Below, one piece after another: positions 16,369 through 30,351 of a stretch of DNA of 64,000 nucleotides. Source of the DNA: Limnohabitans sp. (GTDB lineage: Bacteria; Pseudomonadota; Gammaproteobacteria; Burkholderiales; Burkholderiaceae_C); assembly GCA_021300495.1 (NCBI GenBank), contig JAJTDK010000019.1, positions 1-64,000 of the forward strand, read 5' to 3'. The position numbers and the translations under genes were made by a program. Under the pieces are notes generated by a model, which saw only the letters and a program-made list of their open reading frames with translations, had not been told where the DNA came from and ran no database searches. How positions within the stretch are numbered: position 1 is the first letter of the stretch; each line of letters opens with the position of its first letter.

Positions 16369-18357
16369 TCAAGCTTCAAGATCGAGTCTTTCCAATTCCT
16401 CTGACCAAGCCAGCCATTGAACTTCCAACTCTTCAAGGGCCGTGTTGACCGTTTTAAGCAACTTGCCTGTCTCTGCAATTTCCAAAGGTGGAAGCGGTGT
16501 CGCCAGTTTGCTTTCTAAGGCTAATTTTTCGGCTTCTAGCTTTGCTATTTTTAGATCAGCCTGTTCGATTGATTTTTTCAAAGGCTTGAGAAGAGCAGAT
16601 TTCTGTTGGCGTAAAAGAGCGTCTTCTTTTTTCTGGCCTGGCGTTCGGTTGGCTATCTTGGCCACAGGCTTTTGAGGCTCCGACTTAGCAGCACTTGGTG
16701 TTACAACTGGGGCATCAGCCTCATTGTTTTTGGCTTCCTCACGCAAGCGTTTGGATTCTTCTAACAAATAGCGCTGGTAATCGTCTAGGTCGCCATCGAA
16801 TGGTTTTATTTCTCCGCGGCCAACCAACCAAAATTCGTCACAAACTGCACGCAACAAAGCCCTGTCGTGACTGACCAACATGACGGTGCCTTCAAATTCA
16901 TTCAAGGCCATGGACAAAGCCTCGCGTGTTGCCAAGTCCAAGTGGTTGGTGGGCTCGTCTAACAACAATAGGTTGGGGCGCTGCCACACAATCATGGCCA
17001 AGACCAATCTGGCTTTTTCACCGCCGCTCATTGAGCCCACGTTTTGCTTCACCATGTCACCGGTGAAATTAAAGGTTCCTAAAAAATTTCGGAGGTCTTG
17101 TTCGCGGGAAGACTGTCCAGGGGTGGCGCCTAGTTCTTTGACCAAGCGGATCATGTGCTCCAGTGGATTGTCTAAAGGGTGCAAGACGTCCAGTTCTTGT
17201 TGTGCAAAATACCCAATATTCAGCCCCTTGCCCTCTGTCAGTTCACCAGACAAGGCTTTGATGCTGCGAGCGATGGTTTTAACCAAAGTAGATTTGCCTT
17301 GGCCGTTGGCACCCAAAATGCCAATGCGCTCTCCTGCCAAAACAGATTTATTGACTTGCTTGACAATGACTTTGTCGATGCCATCGACCGAATAGCCCAA
17401 GTTGGCATTGGTGATGGCCAGCATGGGGTTGGGTAAGTTTTGGGGCTCTTTGAATTCAAAGGTGAAATCTGCATCGGCCAAAACAGGCGCAATTTTTTCC
17501 ATTCGTTCAAGCGCCTTGACTCGGCTCTGAGCCTGTTTGGCTTTGCTGGCTTTGGCCTTGAATCGGTCAATGAACTTTTGCAAATGTGCAATCTTGTCTT
17601 GCTGCTTTGAAAACGAAGCTTGTTGCAATTCAAGTTGCTGAGATCTTAGAGTTTCAAAGGCGCTGTAATTGCCGCCATATCGATTGAGCTTGGCATGTTC
17701 AATGTGCAAGGTGACGTCAGTGACGGCATCTAGAAATTCTCGGTCGTGGCTGATCACGACCATGGTGCCCATGTAGCGTTTAAGCCAAGCTTCAAGCCAA
17801 ACCAAGGCGTCCAAATCCAAGTGGTTGGTGGGCTCGTCCAATATCAGCAAGTCGGAGGGGCACATTAAAGCGCGTGCCAATTGCAGTCGCATGCGCCAGC
17901 CGCCTGAGAAGCTGTTAACCGGCTGATCCAATTCAGCTGTTCGGAACCCTAAACCCAAAATTAAAGATTGTGCTCTGGGTACTGCGTCATGTTCGCCAGC
18001 ATCGGCCAAGTCAACGTGCGCATGTGCCATGGCCATGCCATCTTCTGATAGTTCTGCTGCATGAAGCACAGCACGCAACTCGGCCAATTTTGTATCGCCA
18101 CCCAGTACAAAATCTGTTGCACTTTCTTCTGTCTCTGGCATGTCTTGGGCCACTTGAGCCAAACGCCATTGTTTTGGAATGGAGAAGTCGCCACCGTCCT
18201 CATGCAAAGTGCCATTGAAAAGAGCGAAAAGGGTTGATTTGCCAGCGCCATTGCGTCCGACCAAGCCCACTTTTTCGCCGGGGTTGAGGGTGACGGAAGC
18301 AGCATCTAGCAACACTTTGGCGCTGCGGCGCAGAGTGACATTTTTCAGTTGGATCAT
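16369..18357 (-). CDS. ABC-F family ATPase (YheS-like)
   Basis: Soluble, ribosome-associated ATPase with two ABC domains and no membrane segments; 662 residues. The first domain has Walker A GRNGAGKST (about 36-44), signature FSGGWRMRLQLARAL and Walker B LLILDEPTNHLDLDALVWLE. The linker between domains is charged and helical (KIAHLQKFIDRFKAKASKAK, the P-site tRNA interaction motif). The second domain has GANGQGKST, MSGGEKARLVLAMI and LLLLDEPTNHLDLATREAL. A Lys/Glu-rich coiled coil of about 100 residues ends the protein, as in YheS and Uup. I favour YheS because of length and linker. ABC-F proteins assist translation; antibiotic protection is not implied here. Confidence 0.9.
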   Translation of the reverse strand: MIQLKNVTLRRSAKVLLDAASVTLNPGEKVGLVGRNGAGKSTLFALFNGTLHEDGGDFSIPKQWRLAQVAQDMPETEESATDFVLGGDTKLAELRAVLHAAELSEDGMAMAHAHVDLADAGEHDAVPRAQSLILGLGFRTAELDQPVNSFSGGWRMRLQLARALMCPSDLLILDEPTNHLDLDALVWLEAWLKRYMGTMVVISHDREFLDAVTDVTLHIEHAKLNRYGGNYSAFETLRSQQLELQQASFSKQQDKIAHLQKFIDRFKAKASKAKQAQSRVKALERMEKIAPVLADADFTFEFKEPQNLPNPMLAITNANLGYSVDGIDKVIVKQVNKSVLAGERIGILGANGQGKSTLVKTIARSIKALSGELTEGKGLNIGYFAQQELDVLHPLDNPLEHMIRLVKELGATPGQSSREQDLRNFLGTFNFTGDMVKQNVGSMSGGEKARLVLAMIVWQRPNLLLLDEPTNHLDLATREALSMALNEFEGTVMLVSHDRALLRAVCDEFWLVGRGEIKPFDGDLDDYQRYLLEESKRLREEAKNNEADAPVVTPSAAKSEPQKPVAKIANRTPGQKKEDALLRQQKSALLKPLKKSIEQADLKIAKLEAEKLALESKLATPLPPLEIAETGKLLKTVNTALEELEVQWLAWSEELERLDLEA

Positions 18358-18469
18358 GAATGGGGGTGGACATCGGCCGCACTCAATGGGCGACCTAGGA
18401 AAATCAATTTGGGATGGGAGAGAGTTGTACTCAATTGCGCTTGATCATAGCCTTCCAAGAGAGCTTTTT

Positions 18470-19396
18470 TCATGACTTTGCGTCAATTTTCAAAAGAGCT
18501 TCTTTGGTGACCAACAAAACCTGGTCTTCACCCGCACTGGTTTCTAACCAGACTGCTTCTAGCATGGGAAAAGCCGCTTCAAAGTGCTCGCGTTCATTGC
18601 CAATTTCCAGAACCAAAATGGCTTTGTGGTTCATGCGGTCTGGCAAGTTAAGGAACAACTGGCGAATGAAATCCATGCCATCTGTGCCGCCGGCCAAAGC
18701 CAAAAGCGGTTCTGCTTTGAACTCAGCTGGCAGTCCTTGCATGCTGGCTTCACACACATAAGGCGGGTTACAAATGATGCAATCAAATGTTTGCGTCAGA
18801 CCTTGAAGGCCATCACTTTCAACAAGTTGGATGCGATGTGACAGATGGTGTTGATCAACATTGATTTTGGCCACGGCCAAGGCATCCTTCGAGATGTCAG
18901 CCCCAGTCACTTCAATTTCAGGGTAGGCCAAGGCACACAAAACAGCCAAACTGCCATTGCCAGTGCACAGGTCTAAAAACGAATGTGAAGCCTCTGACAG
19001 CCAAGCATCAAAGGCGCCTTCTGCAATCAGTTCTGCAATGAAACTGCGCGGCACAATGCTGCGCTCATCCACGTAAAAGGGAATGCCTTGAAGCCAAGCT
19101 TCCCGGGTGAGGTAAGCCGCTGGTTTGCGAGTTTGAATTCGTTCAGCAATGAGGGCTTGGCAAGCTTCGATTTGATTTGGCGAAATATTGCCTAAATCAA
19201 CTTTGGCATCGGCTGAAGCCACCTGCTGTTGCAAGCCGAGAATGTCTTCGTTTAAATCTAGATCTAAGGGAAGTTTGAGTTGCCACAAAATAAGCCAAGC
19301 GGCCTCATCTTGCGCATTCAGGGTGCCGTGACCAAATGCGACTTTGGCTTCATCTAGTCTGTTTGCGCTAGTGTGTATCAGTTCTTTGAGATCCAT
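18470..19396 (-). CDS. prmB: Ribosomal protein L3 N5-glutamine methyltransferase PrmB
   Basis: SAM-dependent methyltransferase that modifies a glutamine of ribosomal protein L3. 308 residues. An N-terminal helical domain is followed by RKPAAYLTREAWLQGIPFYV and ERSIVPRSFIAELI, the pattern that separates PrmB from the release-factor enzyme PrmC. The SAM-binding motif is FLDLCTGNGSLAVLCA (about residue 140) and the catalytic NPPY motif is in CIICNPPYV (about 208). It is the last gene of a dapC-dapE-prmB operon, starting 12 bases after the dapE stop. A PrmC assignment is less likely but cannot be wholly excluded without alignment. Confidence 0.88.
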   Translation of the reverse strand: MDLKELIHTSANRLDEAKVAFGHGTLNAQDEAAWLILWQLKLPLDLDLNEDILGLQQQVASADAKVDLGNISPNQIEACQALIAERIQTRKPAAYLTREAWLQGIPFYVDERSIVPRSFIAELIAEGAFDAWLSEASHSFLDLCTGNGSLAVLCALAYPEIEVTGADISKDALAVAKINVDQHHLSHRIQLVESDGLQGLTQTFDCIICNPPYVCEASMQGLPAEFKAEPLLALAGGTDGMDFIRQLFLNLPDRMNHKAILVLEIGNEREHFEAAFPMLEAVWLETSAGEDQVLLVTKEALLKIDAKS

Positions 19397-19408
19397 CGCA
19401 TTGATGCC

Positions 19409-20606
19409 TTAAGGCTTTTGCCCCATCTCAATCGCGCAGGCCGTGTTCAAATTAAACAAGACCTTTTTGTAGATATCTTTAAGCGGTTCAATGTCGACCA
19501 ATGCCACATGCTCATCGATCTTGTGAATGGTGGCGTTGGGCGGGCCCAGTTCAATCACTTGCGGGCATGTTTGCGCAATAAAGCGGCCATCGCTGGTGCC
19601 GCCTGTTGTCGATAGCTCTGTTCGAAGTCCTGTCACGTCATGCTGTTCGAAGTCCTGTCACGTCATGAATAGCTTCTTGTACGGCTTTGACAAGCGTGCC
19701 AGGGGTGGTGAGGAATGGCAGGCCGCCCAGCGTCCACTCAATGTCAAATTTCAATTCATGTTTCAGCAGCACATCGGTCAGGCGTTTTTTCAAGGAGGCT
19801 TCGTTGGACTCGGTGCAAAAACGGAAGTTGAAATCAACGGTCATTTCACCTGGAATGACATTGGTGGCGCCAGTGCCAGCTTGCACGTTGCTGATTTGCC
19901 AGCTGGTTGGCGGAAAAAATTCATTGCCCCCATCCCACACCATGGCTGCCAATTCGGCCAGCGCAGGCGCGGCGCGGTGCACAGGGTTGTCTGCCAACTG
20001 CGGATAGGCAATGTGTCCTTGAATGCCCTTGACGATCAATTTGCCACTGAGTGAACCGCGCCTGCCGTTCTTGATCATGTCGCCAGTTTGTTTGACAGAT
20101 GTGGGCTCTCCCACAATGCAATAGTCTGGCGTTTCTTGGCGGGCTTGAAGCATTTCACAAATGCGAACGGTGCCATCCAGTGCAGGGCCTTCTTCGTCAC
20201 TGGTGAGTAAAAACGCAATGCCTAATGCAGGGTTGGGGCAAGCTTGGTAAAACTCTTGGGTGGCTACCACCATGGCAGCCAGTGAGGTTTTCATGTCGCT
20301 TGCGCCGCGACCAAACAATTTGCCGTCTCGGTGAGTGGGTGTGAAGGGATCGCTGGTCCATTGAGTCAAGGGCCCAGTGGGTACGACATCAACGTGTCCT
20401 GCAAATGCCAAGGTTTGGCCTGAGGTGCCAGCTCTTTTGGCCCAAAGATTTCGGACCCGAAAGTTGTCTGGCCCCAAATCAATCACTTCGCATTGGAAGC
20501 CCAAAGGTTCAAGGTGCGAATTGATCAAGGCCGTGCAGCCACCATCTTCGGGGGTCACGGAAGGCAATGAGATCAGTTGCTCTGCCAGTCGAAGTGTGGC
20601 GCTCAT
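19409..20606 (-). pseudogene. dapE: Succinyl-diaminopimelate desuccinylase, frameshifted by a 25-bp tandem duplication
   Basis: DapE is a dinuclear zinc amidohydrolase releasing L,L-diaminopimelate for lysine and peptidoglycan. The start at 20606 overlaps the dapC stop (ATGA). The first part has [12 protein letters not shown] and [12 protein letters not shown], both metal-ligand regions. It then reads through GLRT and stops at 19638, inside a duplicated block. The missing end continues in another frame to 19409 ([16 protein letters not shown], then [12 protein letters not shown], whose histidine is a zinc ligand in the family). Removing one 25-bp copy restores a 390-residue protein of normal length. 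As written the product lacks a zinc ligand and should be inactive, unless the duplication is an error or reverts. Confidence 0.93.
19618..19667. repeat. Perfect 25-bp tandem duplication inside dapE
   Basis: Bases 19618-19642 and 19643-19667 are identical, 25 bases each with no spacer. Each copy begins CTGTTCGAAGTCC and ends CACGTCATG. Because 25 is not a multiple of three, the second copy shifts the dapE frame by one base. Two adjacent perfect copies with no third are typical of replication slippage or of an assembly artefact. Confidence 0.98.
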
Positions 20607-21814
20607 GCGGGCCTGCCTGCTTTGATGAATCTTGCCATGCGGTGTGCAGCTTCCAAGCACTCTGCCGTTTCGGCCACCAAGGCCATTCGAACTCGGCCTT
20701 GGCCAGGGTTTTTTCCGTCGACGGTTCTGCCAATGTAGCTGCCTGGCAAGACAGTGACATTTTCTGATGCATAAAGCTCGCGTGCGAAATCGGTGTCGCT
20801 GTTGTGCCAAGCCGCTGGCACACCTGCCCACAAGTAGAAACTGGCATCGGGTAACTTAACATCCATGACCTCTGCCAGGACAGGCGTGACTTGTGCAAAT
20901 TTGGTGCGGTACAAATTGCGGTTTTCCACCACATGGTCTTCGTCGTTCCAGGCTGCAATGCTGGCGGCTTGAACCACACCACTCATGGCGCAGCCGTGGT
21001 AGGTGCGATACAGCAAAAAATCTTTGATGATGGCTGCATCGCCAGCTACGAAGCCACTGCGCAAGCCAGGCACGTTGCTGCGTTTTGACAAGCTTGTGAA
21101 GGCGATCAAACGTTTGAAATCTTTGTAACCCAAAAGAGAGGCAGCCTCTAAGCCACCTAAGGGTGGTTCATCGCGAAAATAGATTTCGCTATAGCACTCG
21201 TCTGAGGCAATGACAAAGCCATATTTTTCACTCAGCTCGAACAAAGTTTGCCACTCAGCCAGGGGCATGATTTTTCCGGTAGGGTTTCCGGGAGAGCAAA
21301 CAAAAACGAGTTGGGTTGTGCGCCAAATAGTCTCAGGCACTGAGTGCCAGTTGGCTGTGAAGTCGTTTTCAGGCGCATTGGCCACGTAGTAGGGCTCGGC
21401 ACCCCCCAAAAGCGTGGCACCTTCGTAAATTTGATAGAAGGGATTTGGACTGACAACGCGTGCACCGGGTTTTGTGGGATCTATGACCGCTTGAGCCAGG
21501 GAAAACAAGGCCTCTCTGGACCCATTGACGGGCAAAATTTGGGTGCTGGCTTGAATTTCAATGCGGTATCTGCGCTGGAGCCATTGGGCACACGCCTCCC
21601 GCATGCGCAATTCACCAGCAGTGGCTGGATATCCAGACAGTGCTGTATCAAGCGAGGCTTTGAGGGCGGTTTTGATGAATTCGGGCGTTGCGTGCTTGGG
21701 CTCGCCAATGCCCAAACTAATGTGCGCGCGGTCTGTGGGAGGGGTGACCGTTGCGAACAATTGGCGAAGTCGCTCGAAGGGATAGGGTTGGAGGGTGGCC
21801 AAGAGGGGGTTCAT
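20603..21814 (-). CDS. dapC: Succinyldiaminopimelate transaminase
   Basis: PLP-dependent class I/II aminotransferase of the succinylase branch of lysine biosynthesis, acting just before DapE. 403 residues from the ATG at 21814, which starts [16 protein letters not shown], the usual DapC opening; a TTG 42 bases upstream is in frame but unlikely. Motifs are [47 protein letters not shown] and the PLP-lysine region [15 protein letters not shown]. The stop overlaps the dapE start by four bases (ATGA), so the two are translationally coupled. dapD, another gene of this pathway, is not in the window. Confidence 0.92.
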   Translation of the reverse strand: MNPLLATLQPYPFERLRQLFATVTPPTDRAHISLGIGEPKHATPEFIKTALKASLDTALSGYPATAGELRMREACAQWLQRRYRIEIQASTQILPVNGSREALFSLAQAVIDPTKPGARVVSPNPFYQIYEGATLLGGAEPYYVANAPENDFTANWHSVPETIWRTTQLVFVCSPGNPTGKIMPLAEWQTLFELSEKYGFVIASDECYSEIYFRDEPPLGGLEAASLLGYKDFKRLIAFTSLSKRSNVPGLRSGFVAGDAAIIKDFLLYRTYHGCAMSGVVQAASIAAWNDEDHVVENRNLYRTKFAQVTPVLAEVMDVKLPDASFYLWAGVPAAWHNSDTDFARELYASENVTVLPGSYIGRTVDGKNPGQGRVRMALVAETAECLEAAHRMARFIKAGRPA

Positions 21815-21950
21815 GCCCCAATTATCCGGCAATTGTGGGCCTGTTTTCGAGTTCAATTTCAGGTGTTTTCCAGACTGATGGGGCCCTTGGGTCGGTTAAC
21901 ATGGAGGCTTCTGGCACGAGTTGTGCCTACTGACCTAATTTCTGACTCCT

Positions 21951-24900
21951 GTGCGCCTCAATTCCATCAAATTATCTGGATTCAAATCCTTTGCAGAACC
22001 CACCAATTTTGTACTGCCTGGGCAGTTGGTCGGTGTTGTCGGCCCCAATGGTTGCGGAAAATCCAACATCATGGACGCCTGCCGCTGGGTTTTGGGTGAA
22101 TCCAAAGCTTCCGAATTGCGCGGTGAATCCATGCAAGACGTTATCTTCAACGGCACCAACAGCCGCAAGCCGGCCAGTCGGGCCAGCGTTGAATTGGTCT
22201 TTGACAATGCAGACCACCGTGCGGGTGGGCAATGGGGGCAATTTTTAGAAATTGCGGTCAAACGCGTTTTGACACGAGACGGCAACAGCAGTTATTTCAT
22301 CAACAACCAACCCGTGCGCCGACGCGATGTTCAAGATGTTTTTCTGGGCACAGGCTTAGGTCCTCGTGCTTACGCCATCATTGGTCAGGGCACCATCAGC
22401 AGAATCATTGAGTCACGGCCGGAAGAATTGCGTTTGTTTTTGGAAGAAGCTGCAGGCGTTTCTAAATACAAAGAACGGCGCCGCGAAACTGAAAATCGCC
22501 TTTCAGATACCAGAGAAAATTTAACGCGTGTTGATGACATTCTGCGCGAATTGAATGCCAATTTGGAAAAATTGGAGAAGCAGGCTGAAGTGGCTCAGCG
22601 GTTCAATGCTTTAAAAGCTGACAGCTCTTTAAAGCAGCAGCAGCTTTGGTTTTTCAAACGCGCAGATGCAGAATCCGATCAAGTCAAAATCAAAGCCGAT
22701 GCAGACAAGGCTGTCATTGATTTGGAGGCGCGCATCGCCGATTTGAGGCATGTTGAGGCAGACTTAGAAACCGTGCGGCAAGCGCACTATGCCGCTGGCG
22801 ATCAAGTCAATCAGGCGCAAGGCTTGTTGTACGAGGCCAGTGCTGAAGTTTCTAAATTAGAAGCTGAAATTCGCTTTGTAGTCGAAGGTCGGCAACGCGC
22901 TGAACAGCGCTTGCTTCAACTGCAGGCCCAATCAACAGAATGGTCCGAAAAGCAAATACAAGCCCTTGCAGAGTTGGAAGCCTTGGCAGAGCAGGCTCTC
23001 CAAGCCGAAGATCAAACCCTCACATTGGCTGCTCAAGTCGAAGATCAAGCCCAAGCCTTGCCTGATTTGGAAGAGGGCATGCGTCAAGCGCAAGCCAAAG
23101 CCAACGAGCAAAGAGGCAGTGTGGTGCAGGTTCAACAGCAAATTCAGGTCCTGGCGGCCGATCAGCGCAACATCGAAGACCAAACTCGGCAACTCTCACT
23201 CAGGCAAGAGCGTTTGATAGCCGATCGAAATGCACTTGATGCCCCAGATGAACAACGACTTGTTCAACTGCAAGAGCAATTGGCCGATGCAGATTCTTTG
23301 GCCAAGTTGACCAGTGGTACCTTGCAAGACTTAGAAGAACAAACGCCTCAATTGGACCAAGAGCGCCGAAATCAGCAGCAGGCCGTGAACGATGAATCGG
23401 CCAAATTGGCCGATCTCACGGCCAAGATTGAAGCGCTTAAATCCCTCCAAGAAAAAGTCAAAACCGATGGCAAACTCAAACCCTGGCTGAACAAGCACGG
23501 CCTTGATCAGTTGCAAGGTTTGTGGAGCAAGATTCACATGGAACCCGGCTGGGAAAACGCCATGGAATCTGCGCTTCGTGAAAGACTTTCATCACTGGAG
23601 GTTTCGAAGCTAGACATGGTGAAGGCTTTTGCATCCGATGCACCGCCTGCCAAGCTGTCGTTTTATTCACCGCCCAATGCGACTCAAACGCCGGCTCGAA
23701 AAGGGCTGCCTGCAGCTTGCCGGCCCCTGTCCGATTTGCTCAGATTGTCTGATGCTGGCCTCTCGGCATTGCTGACAGATTGGCTCCAATCTTATTTCAC
23801 AGCGCCCTCTTTGGAAGATGCCATGGCTTGGCGTGATCAACTCCAAGGCGCCGAATGTTTTGTGGTTCAGTCGGGTCATGCCGTTGGCAGACACAGTGTC
23901 AGTTTTTACGCTCCCGATTCTGAACAAGCAGGTCTCTTGGCCCGCGCCCAAGACATTGAAAATTTTGAAAAACAATTGCGTGCACAGACCTTGATTGCTG
24001 AAGAAACCAGGTCTGCCTCCGTTCGCGCTGAAGCTGCCTACTCCGATGCAGCGCAGCGCTTGGTGTCGGCCAGGCAAGAAGCCTCTGAGGCCCAAACAAA
24101 AGCCCACGAACTTCAGGTTGAAACACTTCGCCTGTCGCAATGGGCAGCGCAAACGCAGGCTCGCAGCGAGCAAATTGCAGCAGACATGTCAGAAATTGAC
24201 ATCCAGTTAGAAGCACTTCAAGAGCGTCGAATCACAGCGGAAGCCCGATTTGAAGAACTGGATATGCAGTTGGCTGACAGTCAAGAGCGCCACGCACAAC
24301 TAGATGAGCGCGTGATAGAAGCTGAGCGCAAACTGTCAGAGTGTCGTGAGCAGCAACGTACGCTTGAACGTTTGGCGCAAGAAGCCACTTTTTCGCAGCG
24401 CAGCCTTGAGGCCAGGCGCTCAGAACTTCAGCGTGGACTGGAAACTGCAGTTCAGCAAATTAAATCGATTGCGGATGAGCAAGAGCGAGCTAAGGAAGAA
24501 TTGTCCCGGCTCACCGATGCGGCGGCACAGGCCGGCTTGCAAAATGCATTGGCCATGAAAATGGACAGAGAGCAGGTTTTGGGTGCCAAACGCAGCGAAT
24601 ACGATGACCTCACTGCGCGATTGCGTGCCAGTGATGAAAGGCGCATGAGTTTTGAGCGTGAACTCGATCCGATGCGCCAAAAAATTACCGAGCTGCAACT
24701 CAAAGAGCAGGCCTCTCGTTTAGGGCTTGAGCAATACACTCAGTTGCTGCTTGATGCAGAGGCAGATCTTGAAGCCTTGGCCAAATCAATTGAAGATGGC
24801 CATGTTCGCTTAACGGGCTTGCAATCTGAAATCGATCGACTGAATCGTGAAATTATGGCTTTGGGCGCTGTGAACTTAGCGGCATTAGAAGAACTGACAA

Positions 24901-25478
24901 CATCCCGCGAGCGCAAGGCATTCTTGGACGCGCAGACCGCCGATTTAACCGAAGCCATGACCACGCTTGAAGATGCCATCAAGAAAATTGACGCTGAAAC
25001 CAGAGATCTCTTGGCTGGCACTTTCAAGATTGTGAATGAACATTTTGGCCGCATGTTCCCTGAGTTGTTTGGCGGCGGCAGCGCCCGCTTGGTCATGACG
25101 GGCGATGAAATTTTGGACTCGGGTGTTCAAGTCATGGCTCAGCCGCCAGGGCAAAAAAATCAGACCATTCACTTGCTGTCTGGGGGCCAAAAGGCCCTCA
25201 CGGCCATTGCCTTGGTGTTTGCCATTTTTCAGCTCAACCCAGCACCTTTTTGTTTGCTGGACGAGGTGGACGCCCCCTTGGACGACGCGAACACAGAGCG
25301 TTACGCCAAATTGGTCAAGAGCATGGGCAAAGAAACCCAATTTTTGTTCATCAGTCACAACAAGATTGCGATGGAGATGGCGGAGCAATTGATTGGCGTG
25401 ACCATGCAAGAGCAGGGCGTCTCCCGCATTGTTGCCGTTGACATGGAAGCTGCAGTTTCGATTGCCGAATCGGCCTGA
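21951..25478 (+). CDS. smc: Chromosome segregation protein SMC
   Basis: Structural-maintenance-of-chromosomes ATPase that forms a ring-shaped dimer and organises the chromosome with ScpA and ScpB. 1175 residues, the normal length, from a GTG start giving MRLNSIKLSGFKSFA. Walker A GPNGCGKS lies at residues 31-38. Long coiled coils cover about 170-500 and 680-1010, rich in Glu, Gln, Arg and Ala. The hinge lies between about 510 and 670. The C-terminal head carries the signature LLSGGQKA at about 1075 and Walker B CLLDEVDAPLDD with D1104 and E1105. It leads the smc-zipA-ligA cluster usual in Burkholderiales. scpA and scpB are elsewhere. Confidence 0.96.
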   Translation: MRLNSIKLSGFKSFAEPTNFVLPGQLVGVVGPNGCGKSNIMDACRWVLGESKASELRGESMQDVIFNGTNSRKPASRASVELVFDNADHRAGGQWGQFLEIAVKRVLTRDGNSSYFINNQPVRRRDVQDVFLGTGLGPRAYAIIGQGTISRIIESRPEELRLFLEEAAGVSKYKERRRETENRLSDTRENLTRVDDILRELNANLEKLEKQAEVAQRFNALKADSSLKQQQLWFFKRADAESDQVKIKADADKAVIDLEARIADLRHVEADLETVRQAHYAAGDQVNQAQGLLYEASAEVSKLEAEIRFVVEGRQRAEQRLLQLQAQSTEWSEKQIQALAELEALAEQALQAEDQTLTLAAQVEDQAQALPDLEEGMRQAQAKANEQRGSVVQVQQQIQVLAADQRNIEDQTRQLSLRQERLIADRNALDAPDEQRLVQLQEQLADADSLAKLTSGTLQDLEEQTPQLDQERRNQQQAVNDESAKLADLTAKIEALKSLQEKVKTDGKLKPWLNKHGLDQLQGLWSKIHMEPGWENAMESALRERLSSLEVSKLDMVKAFASDAPPAKLSFYSPPNATQTPARKGLPAACRPLSDLLRLSDAGLSALLTDWLQSYFTAPSLEDAMAWRDQLQGAECFVVQSGHAVGRHSVSFYAPDSEQAGLLARAQDIENFEKQLRAQTLIAEETRSASVRAEAAYSDAAQRLVSARQEASEAQTKAHELQVETLRLSQWAAQTQARSEQIAADMSEIDIQLEALQERRITAEARFEELDMQLADSQERHAQLDERVIEAERKLSECREQQRTLERLAQEATFSQRSLEARRSELQRGLETAVQQIKSIADEQERAKEELSRLTDAAAQAGLQNALAMKMDREQVLGAKRSEYDDLTARLRASDERRMSFERELDPMRQKITELQLKEQASRLGLEQYTQLLLDAEADLEALAKSIEDGHVRLTGLQSEIDRLNREIMALGAVNLAALEELTTSRERKAFLDAQTADLTEAMTTLEDAIKKIDAETRDLLAGTFKIVNEHFGRMFPELFGGGSARLVMTGDEILDSGVQVMAQPPGQKNQTIHLLSGGQKALTAIALVFAIFQLNPAPFCLLDEVDAPLDDANTERYAKLVKSMGKETQFLFISHNKIAMEMAEQLIGVTMQEQGVSRIVAVDMEAAVSIAESA

Positions 25479-25519
25479 ACAAATCAATTTGATTGACACT
25501 GTACTTTGCACAACCTTAT

Positions 25520-29171
<3,652 letters not shown>

Positions 29172-29175
<4 letters not shown>

Positions 29176-30332
29176 AGTTTGGCCAATCTTTCGATGGCCG
29201 CATTCAAGGTGGCGTCTTTTTTTGCAAAACAAAATCGGATGACATTTTGGTCAAACGAGTCGCCATAAAAGGCGGACATGGGTATGGCTGCAACACCAAT
29301 TTCGCGTGTCAACCATTTGCAAAATTCAGCCTCACCCAAATCTTTTTCTGGCACCGACAGATTGGAAATATCGGCGCATTGAAAATAGGTGCCTTCGCCT
29401 GGCAGCAGCTTAAATTTGGTTTTTGACAATCCTTCTCTGAAGAGATCACGCTTGCGTTGGTAAAACTTCGGCAATTCCAAATAGGCTTGAGGATCTGACA
29501 TGTAGCTTGCCAATCCGAATTGCATGGGCGTATTCACGGTAAAAACAGCAAATTGGTGGACTTTGCGAAATTCAGCGGTCAATGCCGCCGGCGCTACAAC
29601 GGTACCCACTTTCCAGCCCGTCACATGATAGCTTTTGCCAAAGCTTGACACCACAAAGGCGCGCTCTGCCAAGCCTTTGTAAGAGCTTGCACTGTGATGT
29701 TGAAGCGGCTCATAAACCATGTGTTCGTAGACCTCGTCACTGATCAGCACAATCTGAGTCGGCGCCAAAATTTCTTGCAGCTTCAGCATGTCCTCGTGCC
29801 GCCAGACCATACCACTTGGGTTATGCGGGGAATTGATCAAAATAGCGCGAGTTTTGGACGTGATAGCAGCTTGAATTTTGTCGAAATCGGGTTTGAATGT
29901 GCCTGGCGTTAAGGGCACCCGGACCACAACGCCTCCGGCCATTTCGACGTTGGGCACATAACAGTCGTAGCATGGCTCCAAAACAATCACTTCATCACCA
30001 GCATGCACAACAGCAAGCATGATGGTGAGTAAAGCCTGCGTAGCGCCTGCCGTGATGGTGATTTCGGTTTGTGCATCGTAGTGACGCTGATAGAGGCTTT
30101 CAATTTTTTGCGACACAGCTTCACGCAAGGGCAAGACGCCAGGCATAGGTGGGTATTGATTGAGGCCTTCGTGCATGGCCTTTGTCACTGCATGGGTGAG
30201 TTGAGGATCGCATTCAAAGTCAGGGAATCCTTGGCCTAAATTGACAGCGCCTACTTCGGCTGCCAGTCCAGACATGACTGTAAAAATGGTTGTGCCTAAT
30301 TTGGGTTGTTTTGAAATCAACTGTAGCGTCAT
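29172..30332 (-). CDS. Pyridoxal-phosphate aminotransferase, YbdL/methionine aminotransferase type
   Basis: A 386-residue class I/II aminotransferase. The N-terminus ([32 protein letters not shown]) is typical of the YbdL/MtnE group, which prefers methionine and other large neutral amino acids with 2-oxo acids. PLP-site motifs are [14 protein letters not shown], the [11 protein letters not shown] loop, [11 protein letters not shown] and [15 protein letters not shown] with the Schiff-base lysine. It lies 19 bases downstream of the cysB stop on the same strand, which fits a sulfur-amino-acid role, though it may have its own promoter. A kynurenine/cysteine-conjugate activity is possible in this family. 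Confidence 0.82.
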
Positions 30333-30351
30333 GATGGCGTTTTAAAAGGAA

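Noticed and set aside
21344-22099. Plus-strand open frame of 251 codons
   Set aside because: Covers dapC antisense and the start of smc in another frame; no ribosome-binding site or recognisable domain.
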